DNA of 64,000 nt from Clostridiales bacterium (GTDB lineage Bacteria; Bacillota; Clostridia; Christensenellales; Pumilibacteraceae): positions 186,001-250,000 of the forward strand of contig JAAVHP010000012.1 of the NCBI GenBank assembly GCA_014799665.1. Direction: 5' to 3'. Shown here piece by piece: positions 51,577 to 62,055 of this stretch. Numbering within the stretch: position 1 is the first letter of the stretch; each line of letters opens with the position of its first letter. The notes below the pieces were generated by a model. It saw nothing but the letters and a program-made list of their open reading frames with translations, made no database searches and had not been told where the DNA came from. The position numbers and the translations under genes are program-made.

Positions 51577-54339
51577 ATGCTGAGACTTAATAATGTAACC
51601 AAAACGTTCGGCAAAGGCAAGAACGAGTTTACCGCGCTCAAAGGCGTGTCGCTCGAATTCCCGACAAAGGGGCTTGTCATCATCCTCGGCAAGAGCGGAA
51701 GCGGCAAGTCGACGCTTCTCAATATCATCGGCGGGCTCGACAAGGCGAGTTCGGGCGAAATAATCATCGACGGTAAGTCGACTAAAGAGTTCACGCCCAA
51801 AGATTACGACAGCTACCGCAATACGTACGTTGGAATGGTCTTTCAGGAGTTTAACCTTATCGACGAGATAACGCTTGCCGAGAACATTGCCATATCCCTG
51901 CGGCTCCAAACGGACAGCCCCGAGCTCAGTCGAATAGACGACGCGCTCGCCGCCGTCGGGCTTGCCAACATGGGCTACCGCAAGCCGACCGAGCTTTCGG
52001 GCGGTCAGCGTCAGCGCGTGGCGATAGCGCGTGCACTCATTAAAAATCCCGAGATAATCCTCGCCGACGAGCCGACGGGTGCGCTCGACTTTGCGACGGG
52101 CGAATACATATTCGACACACTCAAAAAGATAGCGCGCGACAAGCTTGTGGTGGTCGTAACGCATGACCGCGAGCTCGCGTATTCGTACGGCGACCGCATA
52201 GTCGAGATAGTTGACGGCGAGATCGTATCCGACAAATCGCGGCTCAGTAAGAGCGGGCGCGTAACTGCGTTCGGCGACAACGTGCTTGAAGTCGATTGCG
52301 GCGCGGAGCTTAGCCTTGACGACGTGAACGGCAAGCTCAAAAAGGGCGTAAACTACGTAGGTATTTATCAAAACCGCGACAAGCTCGCCGCGGCATACCC
52401 GCAGATATTAAAAACGGACGGCGAAAAGCGCGAAAGCGCGAGCGGTAGCGAGTTTGCGCCGACCGACAATGTGGAAATGGACGACGCCGAGTTCAAGCTG
52501 AAAGAGGGCAAGCTGAAACTCAAAGATGCCTTCTTTATGGCGGTGTCGAACATAAAGCGTACCAAGCGCAAGTTCATATTCTTGGTGGCGTTTTCCGCCG
52601 TCGCGTTCGTGTTTATGGTCATATCGTTCATACTGTCCACACTAAGTTCGGCTCAACTCGTTTCGGCGACTGTGACGGGCGGCGGCGACAGGGGGCAGGT
52701 ATGCGTTTCCAAGCTGATCGAAACGGACGATGGTAAAAGCCTTATCGCGCTTGACGATAACGATATTAAAGTCGTGTCCGATGCTTCGGACAGTATCGTT
52801 CTCAAGCATTACACCAACAAATTAAGTCCCGTATTCGCTCATAAGCAAACTTCGATCGACCGCAATGCGGACGGTAGCGACGGCACATACGGACTTGATT
52901 ACTTTACAGGTATAATTACCGGCTCGCCGCGCGATCTCGGACTAAAAGTTACGGGTAGCGACAAATGCACAAATACCGACGAGATAATCATATCCGACCT
53001 TGCGGCGTTCGAGCTTATTCGTAGTGGGTTTGTCGGCAACACGAAAGACGGAGGTTACGGCATTCCCGAAGTGGATAATATCGAGCAGCTTATAGGCTCG
53101 CGCGTAAAGATTTATCAAACCGATACGAGTTATAAAATCGTCGGCGTGTTCCACACCGATTATGAAAACTATTCCGGAATAACCTCGGCGAGCAGTCTTG
53201 ACAGTTCGGCGGAGCACGACAAAGCTGAGTTTATTCAAAACAGCAACTTTATATATTCCAAGGTGTTTGCCCACGCCGAGTTTCCGCAAGTATTTGCGTC
53301 GATGAGCGGCGGCGGTGTATCCACAGTATCGTTTGCGGTATCGTTCGAGAACAATTCTTCGAGTGGTGCGCGAGCGTTGTCGCGGCTCATGTATTCGGAA
53401 GAAGCGGTTAATTCGCTTGTTACTACTTCGGGCGCGAGCGCGTTTTTGTGGAACAAAGACAACGTTATGTCGGTCGAAGAATTACGCGAAAACCAAATCG
53501 TGCTTTCACTGTTCGATACGGCTAAAATGCTTAATAAGCTCGACGCGTACTATGAGGGCGATAACGAAGCGATATTCCAAGACGCGAGCTTTACAAGGCT
53601 GACAAGTTCGAGCCTTACCGTTACGTTCTACGACGGCTCGGGCGGTATATTCAAGCGCATGGACGGCGTTAGGCTTGTCGGCGTTCTCGATCCCAGATTC
53701 AACAATCCCGACGAGGCGGGGGATAGATTGCTCCTTGCCGAGAACGACGTTAAAAAATTGTATTCAAGTAACACCGCAGTTAATTCATTGTACTTTGACA
53801 GCGGCACTTCCGAAAGCGGACTTACGCGCAAGATAAACAGGCTGGCGGATAAAGGCTATCTCGTAACGACCGCCGCCGCGCCCGCGCAGTCGGTAGTAGC
53901 TATCGACGATGCGGTAAGTATGCTTTCGCAAATAAGCCTGTACATAACGATCGCTTTCGCGGTGTTCGCGTTGCTTTTCATGTTCAACTACGTTTCGCAG
54001 TCGATCAAGTTCCGCACGAAAGAGATCGCGGTCTACCGCATAATCGGCGCGCGCGGCAGAGACCTTTCCAAAATGTTCCTTATCGAAGGTCTGTTCATCG
54101 CGGTCATAACGACGGTTGTCGCATCCGTACTTTCCGCGCTCGTGGCGCTCCTTCTCAACGAATTGATAGCGGGGATCATGCTGTCGTCGTTCAATATTAC
54201 CTTCGGCTTGATAAGCTTTAAGTTCTGGCACGTGCCGCTCATATTCGCGGTGTGCCTGGCGTTCGTCGGGGTGAGTTTGCTGTTCCCCATACTCAACATT
54301 GTGCGTAAGAAACCCGTTGACGCATTAAAGATGATATAG
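51577..54339 (+). CDS. ABC transporter, fused ATPase-permease (MacB-like), ABC1
   Basis: 920 residues. The N-terminal ATPase has Walker A GKSGSGKST, signature LSGGQRQRVAIARA, Walker B IILADEPTGAL and H-loop VVVTHDRE. A linker leads to one membrane helix near residue 340, a large outer domain of about 430 residues, then three helices at the C-terminus: the FtsX/MacB permease layout. Such proteins transmit force or export peptides and lipoproteins rather than small solutes. It starts one base after the LP1 stop. Confidence 0.92.
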   Translation: MLRLNNVTKTFGKGKNEFTALKGVSLEFPTKGLVIILGKSGSGKSTLLNIIGGLDKASSGEIIIDGKSTKEFTPKDYDSYRNTYVGMVFQEFNLIDEITLAENIAISLRLQTDSPELSRIDDALAAVGLANMGYRKPTELSGGQRQRVAIARALIKNPEIILADEPTGALDFATGEYIFDTLKKIARDKLVVVVTHDRELAYSYGDRIVEIVDGEIVSDKSRLSKSGRVTAFGDNVLEVDCGAELSLDDVNGKLKKGVNYVGIYQNRDKLAAAYPQILKTDGEKRESASGSEFAPTDNVEMDDAEFKLKEGKLKLKDAFFMAVSNIKRTKRKFIFLVAFSAVAFVFMVISFILSTLSSAQLVSATVTGGGDRGQVCVSKLIETDDGKSLIALDDNDIKVVSDASDSIVLKHYTNKLSPVFAHKQTSIDRNADGSDGTYGLDYFTGIITGSPRDLGLKVTGSDKCTNTDEIIISDLAAFELIRSGFVGNTKDGGYGIPEVDNIEQLIGSRVKIYQTDTSYKIVGVFHTDYENYSGITSASSLDSSAEHDKAEFIQNSNFIYSKVFAHAEFPQVFASMSGGGVSTVSFAVSFENNSSSGARALSRLMYSEEAVNSLVTTSGASAFLWNKDNVMSVEELRENQIVLSLFDTAKMLNKLDAYYEGDNEAIFQDASFTRLTSSSLTVTFYDGSGGIFKRMDGVRLVGVLDPRFNNPDEAGDRLLLAENDVKKLYSSNTAVNSLYFDSGTSESGLTRKINRLADKGYLVTTAAAPAQSVVAIDDAVSMLSQISLYITIAFAVFALLFMFNYVSQSIKFRTKEIAVYRIIGARGRDLSKMFLIEGLFIAVITTVVASVLSALVALLLNELIAGIMLSSFNITFGLISFKFWHVPLIFAVCLAFVGVSLLFPILNIVRKKPVDALKMI

Positions 54340-54351
54340 GAGGTACGTCCA

Positions 54352-56961
54352 ATGTTACTTAAACTGGAAAACATAAAAAAGACATACGGCACGGACACGG
54401 GCGTAACCTTCCGCGCATTAAAGGACGTATCGCTCACGTTCGGCGACAAAGGACTTGTATTCATAGTCGGGCGAAGCGGAAGCGGCAAGTCGACGCTACT
54501 CAATATCATAGGCGGGCTCGATAAGCCGGACAGCGGCAACATATTAGTAGGCGATGTCAACGTAGCGCAAATGACGGGTAAAGAGGTCGACGCATACAGA
54601 AACACCGTTATCGGCTTTGTATTCCAAGACTTCAATCTTGTAACGTCGATGAACGTGTACGACAACGTAAAGCTCGCGCTCGAACTTCAAAGCAAAGCCG
54701 ACGAAGGAAAGGTGGATAAAGCTATTGCCGCCGTTGGCATGCAAGATAAAGCACATTCGCGCGTACTTAATCTTTCGGGCGGACAAAAGCAACGCGTGGC
54801 GATTGCTCGTGCGCTCGTCAAAGAACCGCAAATCATTCTCGCCGACGAACCGACGGGCGCGCTCGACAGCAAGACGGGCGAGGAAGTAATGGGTATTTTC
54901 CGCACGCTCGCCGAGGAAAAGCTCGTAGTGGTCGTAACGCACGATATGGAAAAAGCGATCACCTACGGCGACCGCATTATCGAAATGCGCGACGGCAACG
55001 TTTACCGCGACGTAGAGCGCGGCGACGACAACGGCGAAAAACCCGAGCAGGAAAAATCGGCGTTCGTGCTGCCCAATCTCATAAAGCTCGAAAAGGGCGA
55101 AAAGCTTGGCGAGAGCGAACTCGCACAAATCAACGAAACGCTGTACGAAAACGGCAAGTCGTTTGTGTTTGTGGAAAGCGATCCGCTCAAAGTTCAAGCG
55201 CTCATTCCGCAAGCGGGCGAGAGCGTGCGGGACGATAAGGTTACGGCAGGTTTTGCTCCGTATGTAGAAAAGGAAACGGAAAACAAACATATAGATTTTA
55301 TCAACAGTAGGCTGCCCGTATCAAGCAAAATAAAACTCGGACTGTCCAATCTCAATCTCAAAAAAGTCAAGATGATATTGACTGTAATATTGTCGGTGTT
55401 TACCTTTATACTGTTTGCCGTGGCGATGAGCTTTAACTTTTACGATTTGCCGTATGCCGTGGCTCAAACAGTAGATAAAGGCGGCGATAATACGATTGCG
55501 ATTATGCGCGACGGTGGCGGCGGTTCGCTCGGTAAGATAAGCGACGCGCAGGTCGATAGCTTCAAAAAGAAAAATCCCAATATAGCCTTTTACGAGCAAT
55601 ACTCGCTCGGAATGTCCGTAACGTACACGATATATAACGGCTTTACAGGTTTTGACGGTGTGTACGAAGTGGATAGCATAAAGGACTTTGGCTATCCGGT
55701 GATTGCCGGCAGCGATGCCCCACAAAACTACAACACTGTTATAATGTCGCAGTACGCCGCGACAAAGCTGCTCGAAAACGGTGCGGTATCCGCTTCCGGC
55801 ATAACCGATATGGTCGGTCGTAACGTAACGCTCAATAACGAAAACTTTACTATCGGCGGCATATTTGCAAGCCCCGTATCTTACAGCGAAGCGGAAAGCG
55901 TGAAGTACGAAACGGACGAGCGCATTTACCTTGACAAGCTGTTTGTAAAGCGTGGGTTTGTGAACGATTATTTAGGTCGCATAGCGCAGTTCGACAGCGG
56001 CTTTTCGGTATATATCAGCTACACAGCTACCACCCAAAGCGGATACTACGGCGCGCGGCAGAACGTAGGATTTGCGGTAGGCAAACAAGAATATTACGAC
56101 GCGGACGATTTTTATATTTCCACTTCGGATATTGACGGCGGTGCGGCGGAAATTAAACGCACTACCGACGTAATCATTGCGGATAACGTGCTTAAAAACG
56201 GATTTGGCATATATCAGCGCTCTAACGAGTACACGACTGTAAACGACCTAAATGAGGACCTTACGCGCGAGCTTACGCTGTACTATAACGGCTTACCCGT
56301 GTACGTCAGCCGCGACTTTACCGTAAAAGGCGTTATGCGCGGAGCGGGCTTCGGCGCGAACGGCATAATGCTTTCGGCGGATTTACTCGACAGCATTTTC
56401 GAGAACGTCGTGTATACAAAAATGCTTGTTGCAATCAACAACGGCAACTACGGCGATACCGAAACGCTTATCAACTCGGTATATGACGGCGGATTCTCGT
56501 TGCAGGCTGAATACGTAGGTCAGTATAACGACGTGCTTGCGTTCCTGTCTACTTTCAAGGCGGTAATACTTGCTATATCGATTGTTATGTCGCTCGTAAT
56601 ACTTATGCTGCTGTATAGCTTTATAGCTTCGTCCATAACGCTCACGCGCAAGAATATAGGCATACTCCGAGCGCTCGGCGCAAAGAAAGCGGACACCTTC
56701 ACCATATACGCGCTCGAAGGCTTTGCGGTAACGCTCATCTCGATCATTCTCTCGGTCGTGATATTGCTGATCGCAGGTCCCGTGGTCAACGCGATACTCG
56801 GCGGCTTCTACGGCACGTACCTTGCGGTGCTAAATATCAAGTGGTTCGTGTACCTCATTACCGCCGCGCTCGCAATAGGCGTAACGGTGTTCTCGATAGT
56901 TCTGCCTATACGCAAGTATAACAACATTTCCCCGATAGAGGCGATCAATGCGAAAGTATAG
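54352..56961 (+). CDS. ABC transporter, fused ATPase-permease (MacB-like), ABC2
   Basis: 869 residues with the same layout as ABC1: ATPase (GRSGSGKST, LSGGQKQRVAIARA, IILADEPTGALD, VVVTHDME), one helix near 345, outer domain, three C-terminal helices. Sequence outside the ATPase has diverged from ABC1, so the two probably form a heterodimer, which is inference. TAGGAGG precedes the ATG, 12 bp after ABC1. The end overlaps the next gene by 14 bp. Confidence 0.92.
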   Translation: MLLKLENIKKTYGTDTGVTFRALKDVSLTFGDKGLVFIVGRSGSGKSTLLNIIGGLDKPDSGNILVGDVNVAQMTGKEVDAYRNTVIGFVFQDFNLVTSMNVYDNVKLALELQSKADEGKVDKAIAAVGMQDKAHSRVLNLSGGQKQRVAIARALVKEPQIILADEPTGALDSKTGEEVMGIFRTLAEEKLVVVVTHDMEKAITYGDRIIEMRDGNVYRDVERGDDNGEKPEQEKSAFVLPNLIKLEKGEKLGESELAQINETLYENGKSFVFVESDPLKVQALIPQAGESVRDDKVTAGFAPYVEKETENKHIDFINSRLPVSSKIKLGLSNLNLKKVKMILTVILSVFTFILFAVAMSFNFYDLPYAVAQTVDKGGDNTIAIMRDGGGGSLGKISDAQVDSFKKKNPNIAFYEQYSLGMSVTYTIYNGFTGFDGVYEVDSIKDFGYPVIAGSDAPQNYNTVIMSQYAATKLLENGAVSASGITDMVGRNVTLNNENFTIGGIFASPVSYSEAESVKYETDERIYLDKLFVKRGFVNDYLGRIAQFDSGFSVYISYTATTQSGYYGARQNVGFAVGKQEYYDADDFYISTSDIDGGAAEIKRTTDVIIADNVLKNGFGIYQRSNEYTTVNDLNEDLTRELTLYYNGLPVYVSRDFTVKGVMRGAGFGANGIMLSADLLDSIFENVVYTKMLVAINNGNYGDTETLINSVYDGGFSLQAEYVGQYNDVLAFLSTFKAVILAISIVMSLVILMLLYSFIASSITLTRKNIGILRALGAKKADTFTIYALEGFAVTLISIILSVVILLIAGPVVNAILGGFYGTYLAVLNIKWFVYLITAALAIGVTVFSIVLPIRKYNNISPIEAINAKV

Positions 56962-58381
56962 CGAACGACACACGAATATTCGCAGGGCTTTGGCGTTCGC
57001 CGCCGCGGCGTCGAGCGCGCTCATGCTGTGCGCCTGCGGTAGTAACGTAGGCGGGCTGACCGACAACTCGTCGATTCCCGTGCCGAGCGTGGGCGAAAAG
57101 CGCCTGGCGCGCATAGCGTTGGAGGACGGGTACCAAAAGACGGCGTACGTGGTCGGCGAGCAGTTCGACCCGCGCGGCATGAACCTTACGCTTTACTACA
57201 CGGACGGAAGCTCGGGCAGTAAAGCGGTAACGAGCGATATGGTGGTAGGCGAGTTCGACACGAGCGATTTTTCGGTAGAGGTAACGCCGCCCGTGTACGA
57301 GCAAGAGTCAGAGCTTCCGCAACCGACGAGCAAGCAGGTTGAATTATATTATAACAACACCGACTGCGCGGAGTTGCCGCTCCAAAAAAGACTGCACACA
57401 AAGGGCGAGCCGCTACGCGAAGAGGAATTGCCCACGCCGCACGCGCCGAGCGACGACGTGTACTTTGACGGCTGGTACTTCGACGCGGAGCTTTTGCGCC
57501 CGATAGACTTTGCTACCGATATAGTAGAAAATACTTCGTTGTACGCGAAATGGCTCGATATAGATTACAGCGTGATAGAAGCCGACTGCATCGAAAGAAA
57601 AACAACGCTACGCTACGAGGGCGAGTATATCGAGTTCGAGTACAAGGTGTACAAGAACGTTGACGAATGGTACTTCGACTTCGAGCGCGAAAAAAAGGGC
57701 GCGGTTATAGGCGACGAAGTCGATCTTATCTACGAGGTGGACGACGTGTTCTCAATGCGCGGACTGTACATGACGGGCGGAAAATACGGCGAGCGGATCT
57801 GGTGGGGTATGCCTATCAATAAGGGCATGGTCTTGGAGTTCGACACGAGCACGCCCGGCAGTCGTACGGTAAAGCTCGAATTTGCGGGGCGCACGTTCGA
57901 GTACCCGATCACCGTCACCGAAAAAACGCTTATAACGAGCGAGGGCGTGACCGTGTCGGATAACGGACAACTACTCAATCTTTCGGGCAATTCGGGCAGG
58001 TACTTGCTCCCCGAAAACACGTACGCCGTACCAAACGACTTCTCGGCAGGACTAAGCTCGGCGGTCAGGAACAACGTGCGCGAAATCGTTTGCCCGTCGT
58101 CGGTCACGAGAATAGGCGATAACGCGTTCGGCGGTATGTCACGGCTCAATAGCGTAACGATAGGCGAAGGCACGCTGTACATAGGCGATAACGCGTTCGG
58201 CGGTTGCACAAACTTAAAAACGTTGTACGTGTACGCAAAAGAGCCGCCGTATATAATGAACAGCCATTTCCTGTTTGACGCAGGCTCGAACGTAAAGATA
58301 TATGTACCGCTCGAATTACTCGACGCGTATGTAACGTCGCCGCACTGGTGCAATTACAGCAAGCAAATATATTCCATATAA
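56948..58381 (+). CDS. Lipoprotein with InlB repeat and leucine-rich repeats (LP2)
   Basis: 477 residues. Lipobox LCAC, lipidated Cys near residue 30. One InlB/Flg_new unit (DGWYFDAELLRPIDF...NTSLYAKW) lies near 165-205. The C-terminal 110 residues are BspA-type leucine-rich repeats (EIVCPSSVTRIGDNAFGGM, SVTIGEGTLYIGDNAFGGC). Likely a surface binding protein. Its start lies inside ABC2, indicating translational coupling; a terminator follows, closing the LP1-ABC1-ABC2-LP2 unit. Confidence 0.85.
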   Translation: MRKYSERHTNIRRALAFAAAASSALMLCACGSNVGGLTDNSSIPVPSVGEKRLARIALEDGYQKTAYVVGEQFDPRGMNLTLYYTDGSSGSKAVTSDMVVGEFDTSDFSVEVTPPVYEQESELPQPTSKQVELYYNNTDCAELPLQKRLHTKGEPLREEELPTPHAPSDDVYFDGWYFDAELLRPIDFATDIVENTSLYAKWLDIDYSVIEADCIERKTTLRYEGEYIEFEYKVYKNVDEWYFDFEREKKGAVIGDEVDLIYEVDDVFSMRGLYMTGGKYGERIWWGMPINKGMVLEFDTSTPGSRTVKLEFAGRTFEYPITVTEKTLITSEGVTVSDNGQLLNLSGNSGRYLLPENTYAVPNDFSAGLSSAVRNNVREIVCPSSVTRIGDNAFGGMSRLNSVTIGEGTLYIGDNAFGGCTNLKTLYVYAKEPPYIMNSHFLFDAGSNVKIYVPLELLDAYVTSPHWCNYSKQIYSI

Positions 58382-58388
58382 TTATTAC

Positions 58389-58424
58389 GAGGCGGCAAAA
58401 ACTACTGTTATTGCCGCCTTTTTC
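58389..58424 (+). terminator. Terminator after LP2
   Basis: AGGCGGCAA pairs with TTGCCGCCT, followed by TTTT. Confidence 0.88.
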
Positions 58425-58431
58425 GTATGTA

Positions 58432-58504
58432 AAGTTTGCGTTTAGCGGCTTAAATCGCCCCTTATAGGGCAAGTATTGACTAAATCGGTCGTTTGGTGTA
58501 TGCT
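58432..58504 (+). promoter_or_regulatory. Regulated promoter, site 2
   Basis: AAGTTTGCGTTTAG (from 58432), then TTGACT (58476-58481), 17-bp spacer, TATGCT (58499-58504). Spacing from the upstream block to the -35 box is 44 bp, as at site 1. Confidence 0.75.
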
Positions 58505-58556
58505 GTAAGTGTCAATAAATCTATGCTAATCAGTCTATAAAGACGGAGAGGTGAAA

Positions 58557-61500
58557 ATGATGAGAAAAAGGTTTTGGATAATTCTGTTAGCCGTGCTGTT
58601 TGCGCTTTCGGGTTTCGCACTTGTCGCTTGCAGCGGTGCGGACAACACGGAAACGCATACCGTAACGTTCGTCGGAACGAACGACGCGCCTATCACAGTA
58701 AACGATGGCGAGTATATAACGCTGACCGAGCCTACGCGCGACGGCTATACGTTTGCGGGCTGGTTCACGGACAGCACGTTCAGCAACCGTTTTTACGGCG
58801 ACGAGCCCGTAAAGAGCGATCTCACTCTTTACGCGTACTGGCAGGACGGAACGACTGTCGAGTATACTATTCGGTTCTATACCACGCAGTTGGCCGCCGA
58901 AAAAAAGGTAGAGGCGGGCGGAACGCTCAAATACTCGCAGTTCCCCATACTCACTCAGCGCACGGGCTACGTTGCGTACTGGTCTCTTAACGACGAAGTA
59001 GTTACGAGCGACATTATCGGCGTTGACAGGAACATGGACGTTTACGCCGTGTACGAGTCGGAGAGCGCGGTCAAGACCGTAACGTTCAACAGCATGGGCG
59101 GCAGTGAAGTAGCCAAGCAGATCGTCAAGGTCAACGAAAAGGCGAAATACCCCGTAGAGCCGTACAAGGACGAGGTATATTTTGCGGGCTGGTTTGTCGA
59201 CGAAGCTTGCACGGTCGAGTTCGACTTTAACACAGCCGTTCTTAACGATATAGCGCTTTACGCCAAGTGGAGCACGACCGAGCCGACCGCGGCGAACGGT
59301 ACGATAGTTAATTTCGAAGTGCCCAAGATCGTCGGCGACTTCAACGGCTGGAATTACAGCGTGAGCCAAAAATGGTCGGTCGTCGGCGGGCGCATGGGCG
59401 TGTTCTTCAATCCGCTTTGCGACAGCCGCATATATATAGTATACAGCAAGATGTACGTAGAGAATAGCGGCTGGACGTTTTACGAAGCTTATAACATAAG
59501 CGGCGAGAAAGCAAAAGCCGATCTTACGAACGCGAGCCGCGTCGAGAAAAACAATTCGGTAGACGATTATTATATCGCTATTATAAGAATGGTCGATAGA
59601 AATTTCAGTCTCGACCGTTACTGCGGCAACGATTACAAGGCGGGCTACGACGCCGACAGCGGCATACTTCAAGTCCGCGACGTGCACAGAGTTCGCTTCG
59701 AGACCAACGGCGGTTCGGCCGTTGCCACGCAGTACATTTCGGCGGGCGACAAGGCGGCGGTGCCCGAAGATCCTATCTTTCTCGGCAAGATATTCGTCGC
59801 CTGGACGAACAGAACGGGCACGACCACTATCAATATCGCGGAGCAGGTTATCAATGCGGACACCGTGTTCTACGCCAAGTGGGAGGACGCGTATATCGTT
59901 CGGTTCGACAGTAACGGCGGCACGGAAGTTCCGTCGCAAACGGTAGCTAAATCGTCGGACGGCAACGGCTCGCTTATAAAAGAGCCCGCGCAACCCACAA
60001 AATCCGGCTATTACTTCGGCGGCTGGTACACCGATAACAGCTTCGGTACAGCGTTCGATTTCGAAAAGAATAAAATAAAGGGCGACGTTACGCTCGTTGC
60101 CAAGTGGAATGAAATAGTGCTCGGCGTGAGCAAAACGGTAACGTTCGACTATAACGGCGGCTCGGTAAGCGCAACTCAGTCCAAAACGGTTGACGTTTAC
60201 AGTGGCAGAACGATAGACGCGTTGCTGTACAGCCCGAGAAAGAACGGTCAGTACCTTAAAGGCTGGTACCGCGATAAGCTGTGCAACGTATTGTTCGACT
60301 TCGACGAACCTATCTACGACGATATCACGCTCTATGCGGGCTACGCCAATATCCCGAGCGGAAGCTATGCGGTGTACTACGATAATTCGCCGCGCCTGCC
60401 CGAAACTGCTCAGGTCGGCAAAAAGGTTCGCGGCTACGGAATATCGGGCGACGTGGTGTCGCGCGAGGGCTACGACTTTGCGGGCTGGTATACCGACTCT
60501 GCCTTAAAGAACCGCGCCCAAGACTGGCCGACGGCAAACAGCGGTCAAATCACAACACTTTACGCTAACTGGGAACTCGCTACAACGTTCGACTTTACGT
60601 ACTACAACGAGGACGGTAGCGTATTCAAGACCGAAAAAATAAAAATCAACAGGGTAGTCAATTACGATAACCTTGTAAAACCCGACGAGCGCATGGGCTA
60701 TACCTTCAACGGTTGGTACACAGATAAGGCGCTGACTCAACGTTTCCCCGACAGCATGACTGTCACGAAGGAAATCAACCTCTATCCCATGTGGTCGAAA
60801 GCGGAAAGAACGCGCGTCATATTCCACGATATGGACGGTGCGGAGCTTTACAAAGACCTTATCGAACAAGGCACTCACGACAGAAGCGAATATACCGCGT
60901 TGTACGATACGACCAAATCGGGCTACGTATTCAATCAGTGGTTCTTGGACAGCGAAAGAACGTATGCGTTCCCCGAAAGCTACAAGGCGGAAGGTGCAGA
61001 TATTAACCTTTACGGTAGCTGGATAGAGGATAAAGCGGCGCCGAGCGGAAGCGGCACGGCAAGCTCGCCGTATCTTGTAAGCAGTTACGACCAGTTCGCG
61101 GCGCATCTGCTCAAAACGGGCAACAACGTAAACGGCAAGTATTACAAGTTCACTGCCGACGTTCAGTTCATAGGCGGCAACGAGCTCCTTGCGGATCTTT
61201 ATGCTACGGTCGACTTCGACGGTCACGCGGTCAAGGGCGTTACCAAACCTCTGTTCGAGCGGGTAATGGAAGGTGCAAAGGTCAAAGGCGCAAAGCTCAA
61301 CGTTGATATAAAGGTGATGAACGGGCGCGCGGCAAATGCGGGCGCGGTATGTACGGCGCTGTACGGCACGGTCGAGTTCGTTTGGGTAAATGGTACAATC
61401 AATCTTCCCAAGATATCGTTTGTGGGCGGCATTACGGGCAAATTCGGCAGTTACGACGCTTTGGTAGAGAACTGCCTTAACTCGGCTAATATAACAGGCA

Positions 61501-62033
61501 AAGATTACGTCGGCGGAATAGCCGGTACGATATGCCCGAGCAGTGTCAACGGTGCCGGATATATGAGGTACTGCGTAAACGAAGGCGTTATGACGGCAAC
61601 CGAAGGCACGTACGACGATTATTCCAAAAAGTCGACAAAGCACGCCAGCGGCGTTGTAGGCGATTGCGTCGCATATAAAGTCATTGGATGTGTTACCACC
61701 ACAAAAGGAGATAACCCCAATACGAGTTCTAAGTTGGCTTTCTGCGGTTACAACAGAGGCGGGTCGTCGTTATCTCCCGAAGGAATAGTTGGACAAAGGT
61801 TTAGTAATGAGGGAGTAACTTCGCGTAAAACTATGCCGACGGATCTTCTAAAAAATTGGCTCAACTATGTGAAGGGTGTGTCTAAGCCTACGTATTATGC
61901 AGGTGTGAGCGGAAACGATATTTATGAAGCCGATAACGGCGCAAGAGACTTTACAAACAACGACGGTGTGTGGTATTATGATGGTACGTCTGCAAACCTC
62001 GACGGTCATTTCAGACTTCACTATTTTGACTAA
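58557..62033 (+). CDS. Large lipoprotein with nine InlB-type repeats and C-terminal GLUG-like domain (LP3)
   Basis: 1158 residues. Lipobox LVAC. I count nine InlB/Flg_new-type repeats: three, then a 120-residue insert domain (from FEVPKIVGDFNGWNY), then six more. After a short linker (APSGSGTASSPYLV) comes a roughly 290-residue domain with GLUG-like turns (YVGGIAGT, FVGGITGK, GCVTTTKGD). The outer domain of the next gene product is homologous to it. Expected as a long surface stalk with a terminal recognition domain. The ATG at 58557 follows GGAGAGG; 58560 and the GTG at 58551 are alternatives. Confidence 0.87.
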   Translation: MMRKRFWIILLAVLFALSGFALVACSGADNTETHTVTFVGTNDAPITVNDGEYITLTEPTRDGYTFAGWFTDSTFSNRFYGDEPVKSDLTLYAYWQDGTTVEYTIRFYTTQLAAEKKVEAGGTLKYSQFPILTQRTGYVAYWSLNDEVVTSDIIGVDRNMDVYAVYESESAVKTVTFNSMGGSEVAKQIVKVNEKAKYPVEPYKDEVYFAGWFVDEACTVEFDFNTAVLNDIALYAKWSTTEPTAANGTIVNFEVPKIVGDFNGWNYSVSQKWSVVGGRMGVFFNPLCDSRIYIVYSKMYVENSGWTFYEAYNISGEKAKADLTNASRVEKNNSVDDYYIAIIRMVDRNFSLDRYCGNDYKAGYDADSGILQVRDVHRVRFETNGGSAVATQYISAGDKAAVPEDPIFLGKIFVAWTNRTGTTTINIAEQVINADTVFYAKWEDAYIVRFDSNGGTEVPSQTVAKSSDGNGSLIKEPAQPTKSGYYFGGWYTDNSFGTAFDFEKNKIKGDVTLVAKWNEIVLGVSKTVTFDYNGGSVSATQSKTVDVYSGRTIDALLYSPRKNGQYLKGWYRDKLCNVLFDFDEPIYDDITLYAGYANIPSGSYAVYYDNSPRLPETAQVGKKVRGYGISGDVVSREGYDFAGWYTDSALKNRAQDWPTANSGQITTLYANWELATTFDFTYYNEDGSVFKTEKIKINRVVNYDNLVKPDERMGYTFNGWYTDKALTQRFPDSMTVTKEINLYPMWSKAERTRVIFHDMDGAELYKDLIEQGTHDRSEYTALYDTTKSGYVFNQWFLDSERTYAFPESYKAEGADINLYGSWIEDKAAPSGSGTASSPYLVSSYDQFAAHLLKTGNNVNGKYYKFTADVQFIGGNELLADLYATVDFDGHAVKGVTKPLFERVMEGAKVKGAKLNVDIKVMNGRAANAGAVCTALYGTVEFVWVNGTINLPKISFVGGITGKFGSYDALVENCLNSANITGKDYVGGIAGTICPSSVNGAGYMRYCVNEGVMTATEGTYDDYSKKSTKHASGVVGDCVAYKVIGCVTTTKGDNPNTSSKLAFCGYNRGGSSLSPEGIVGQRFSNEGVTSRKTMPTDLLKNWLNYVKGVSKPTYYAGVSGNDIYEADNGARDFTNNDGVWYYDGTSANLDGHFRLHYFD

Positions 62034-62055
62034 ATCGTAACAAAGGGAAAAAGCG

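Noticed and set aside
58587..59993. 468-aa open frame opposite LP3
   Set aside because: It mirrors the repeat structure of LP3 on the other strand and has no start signal or recognisable family.
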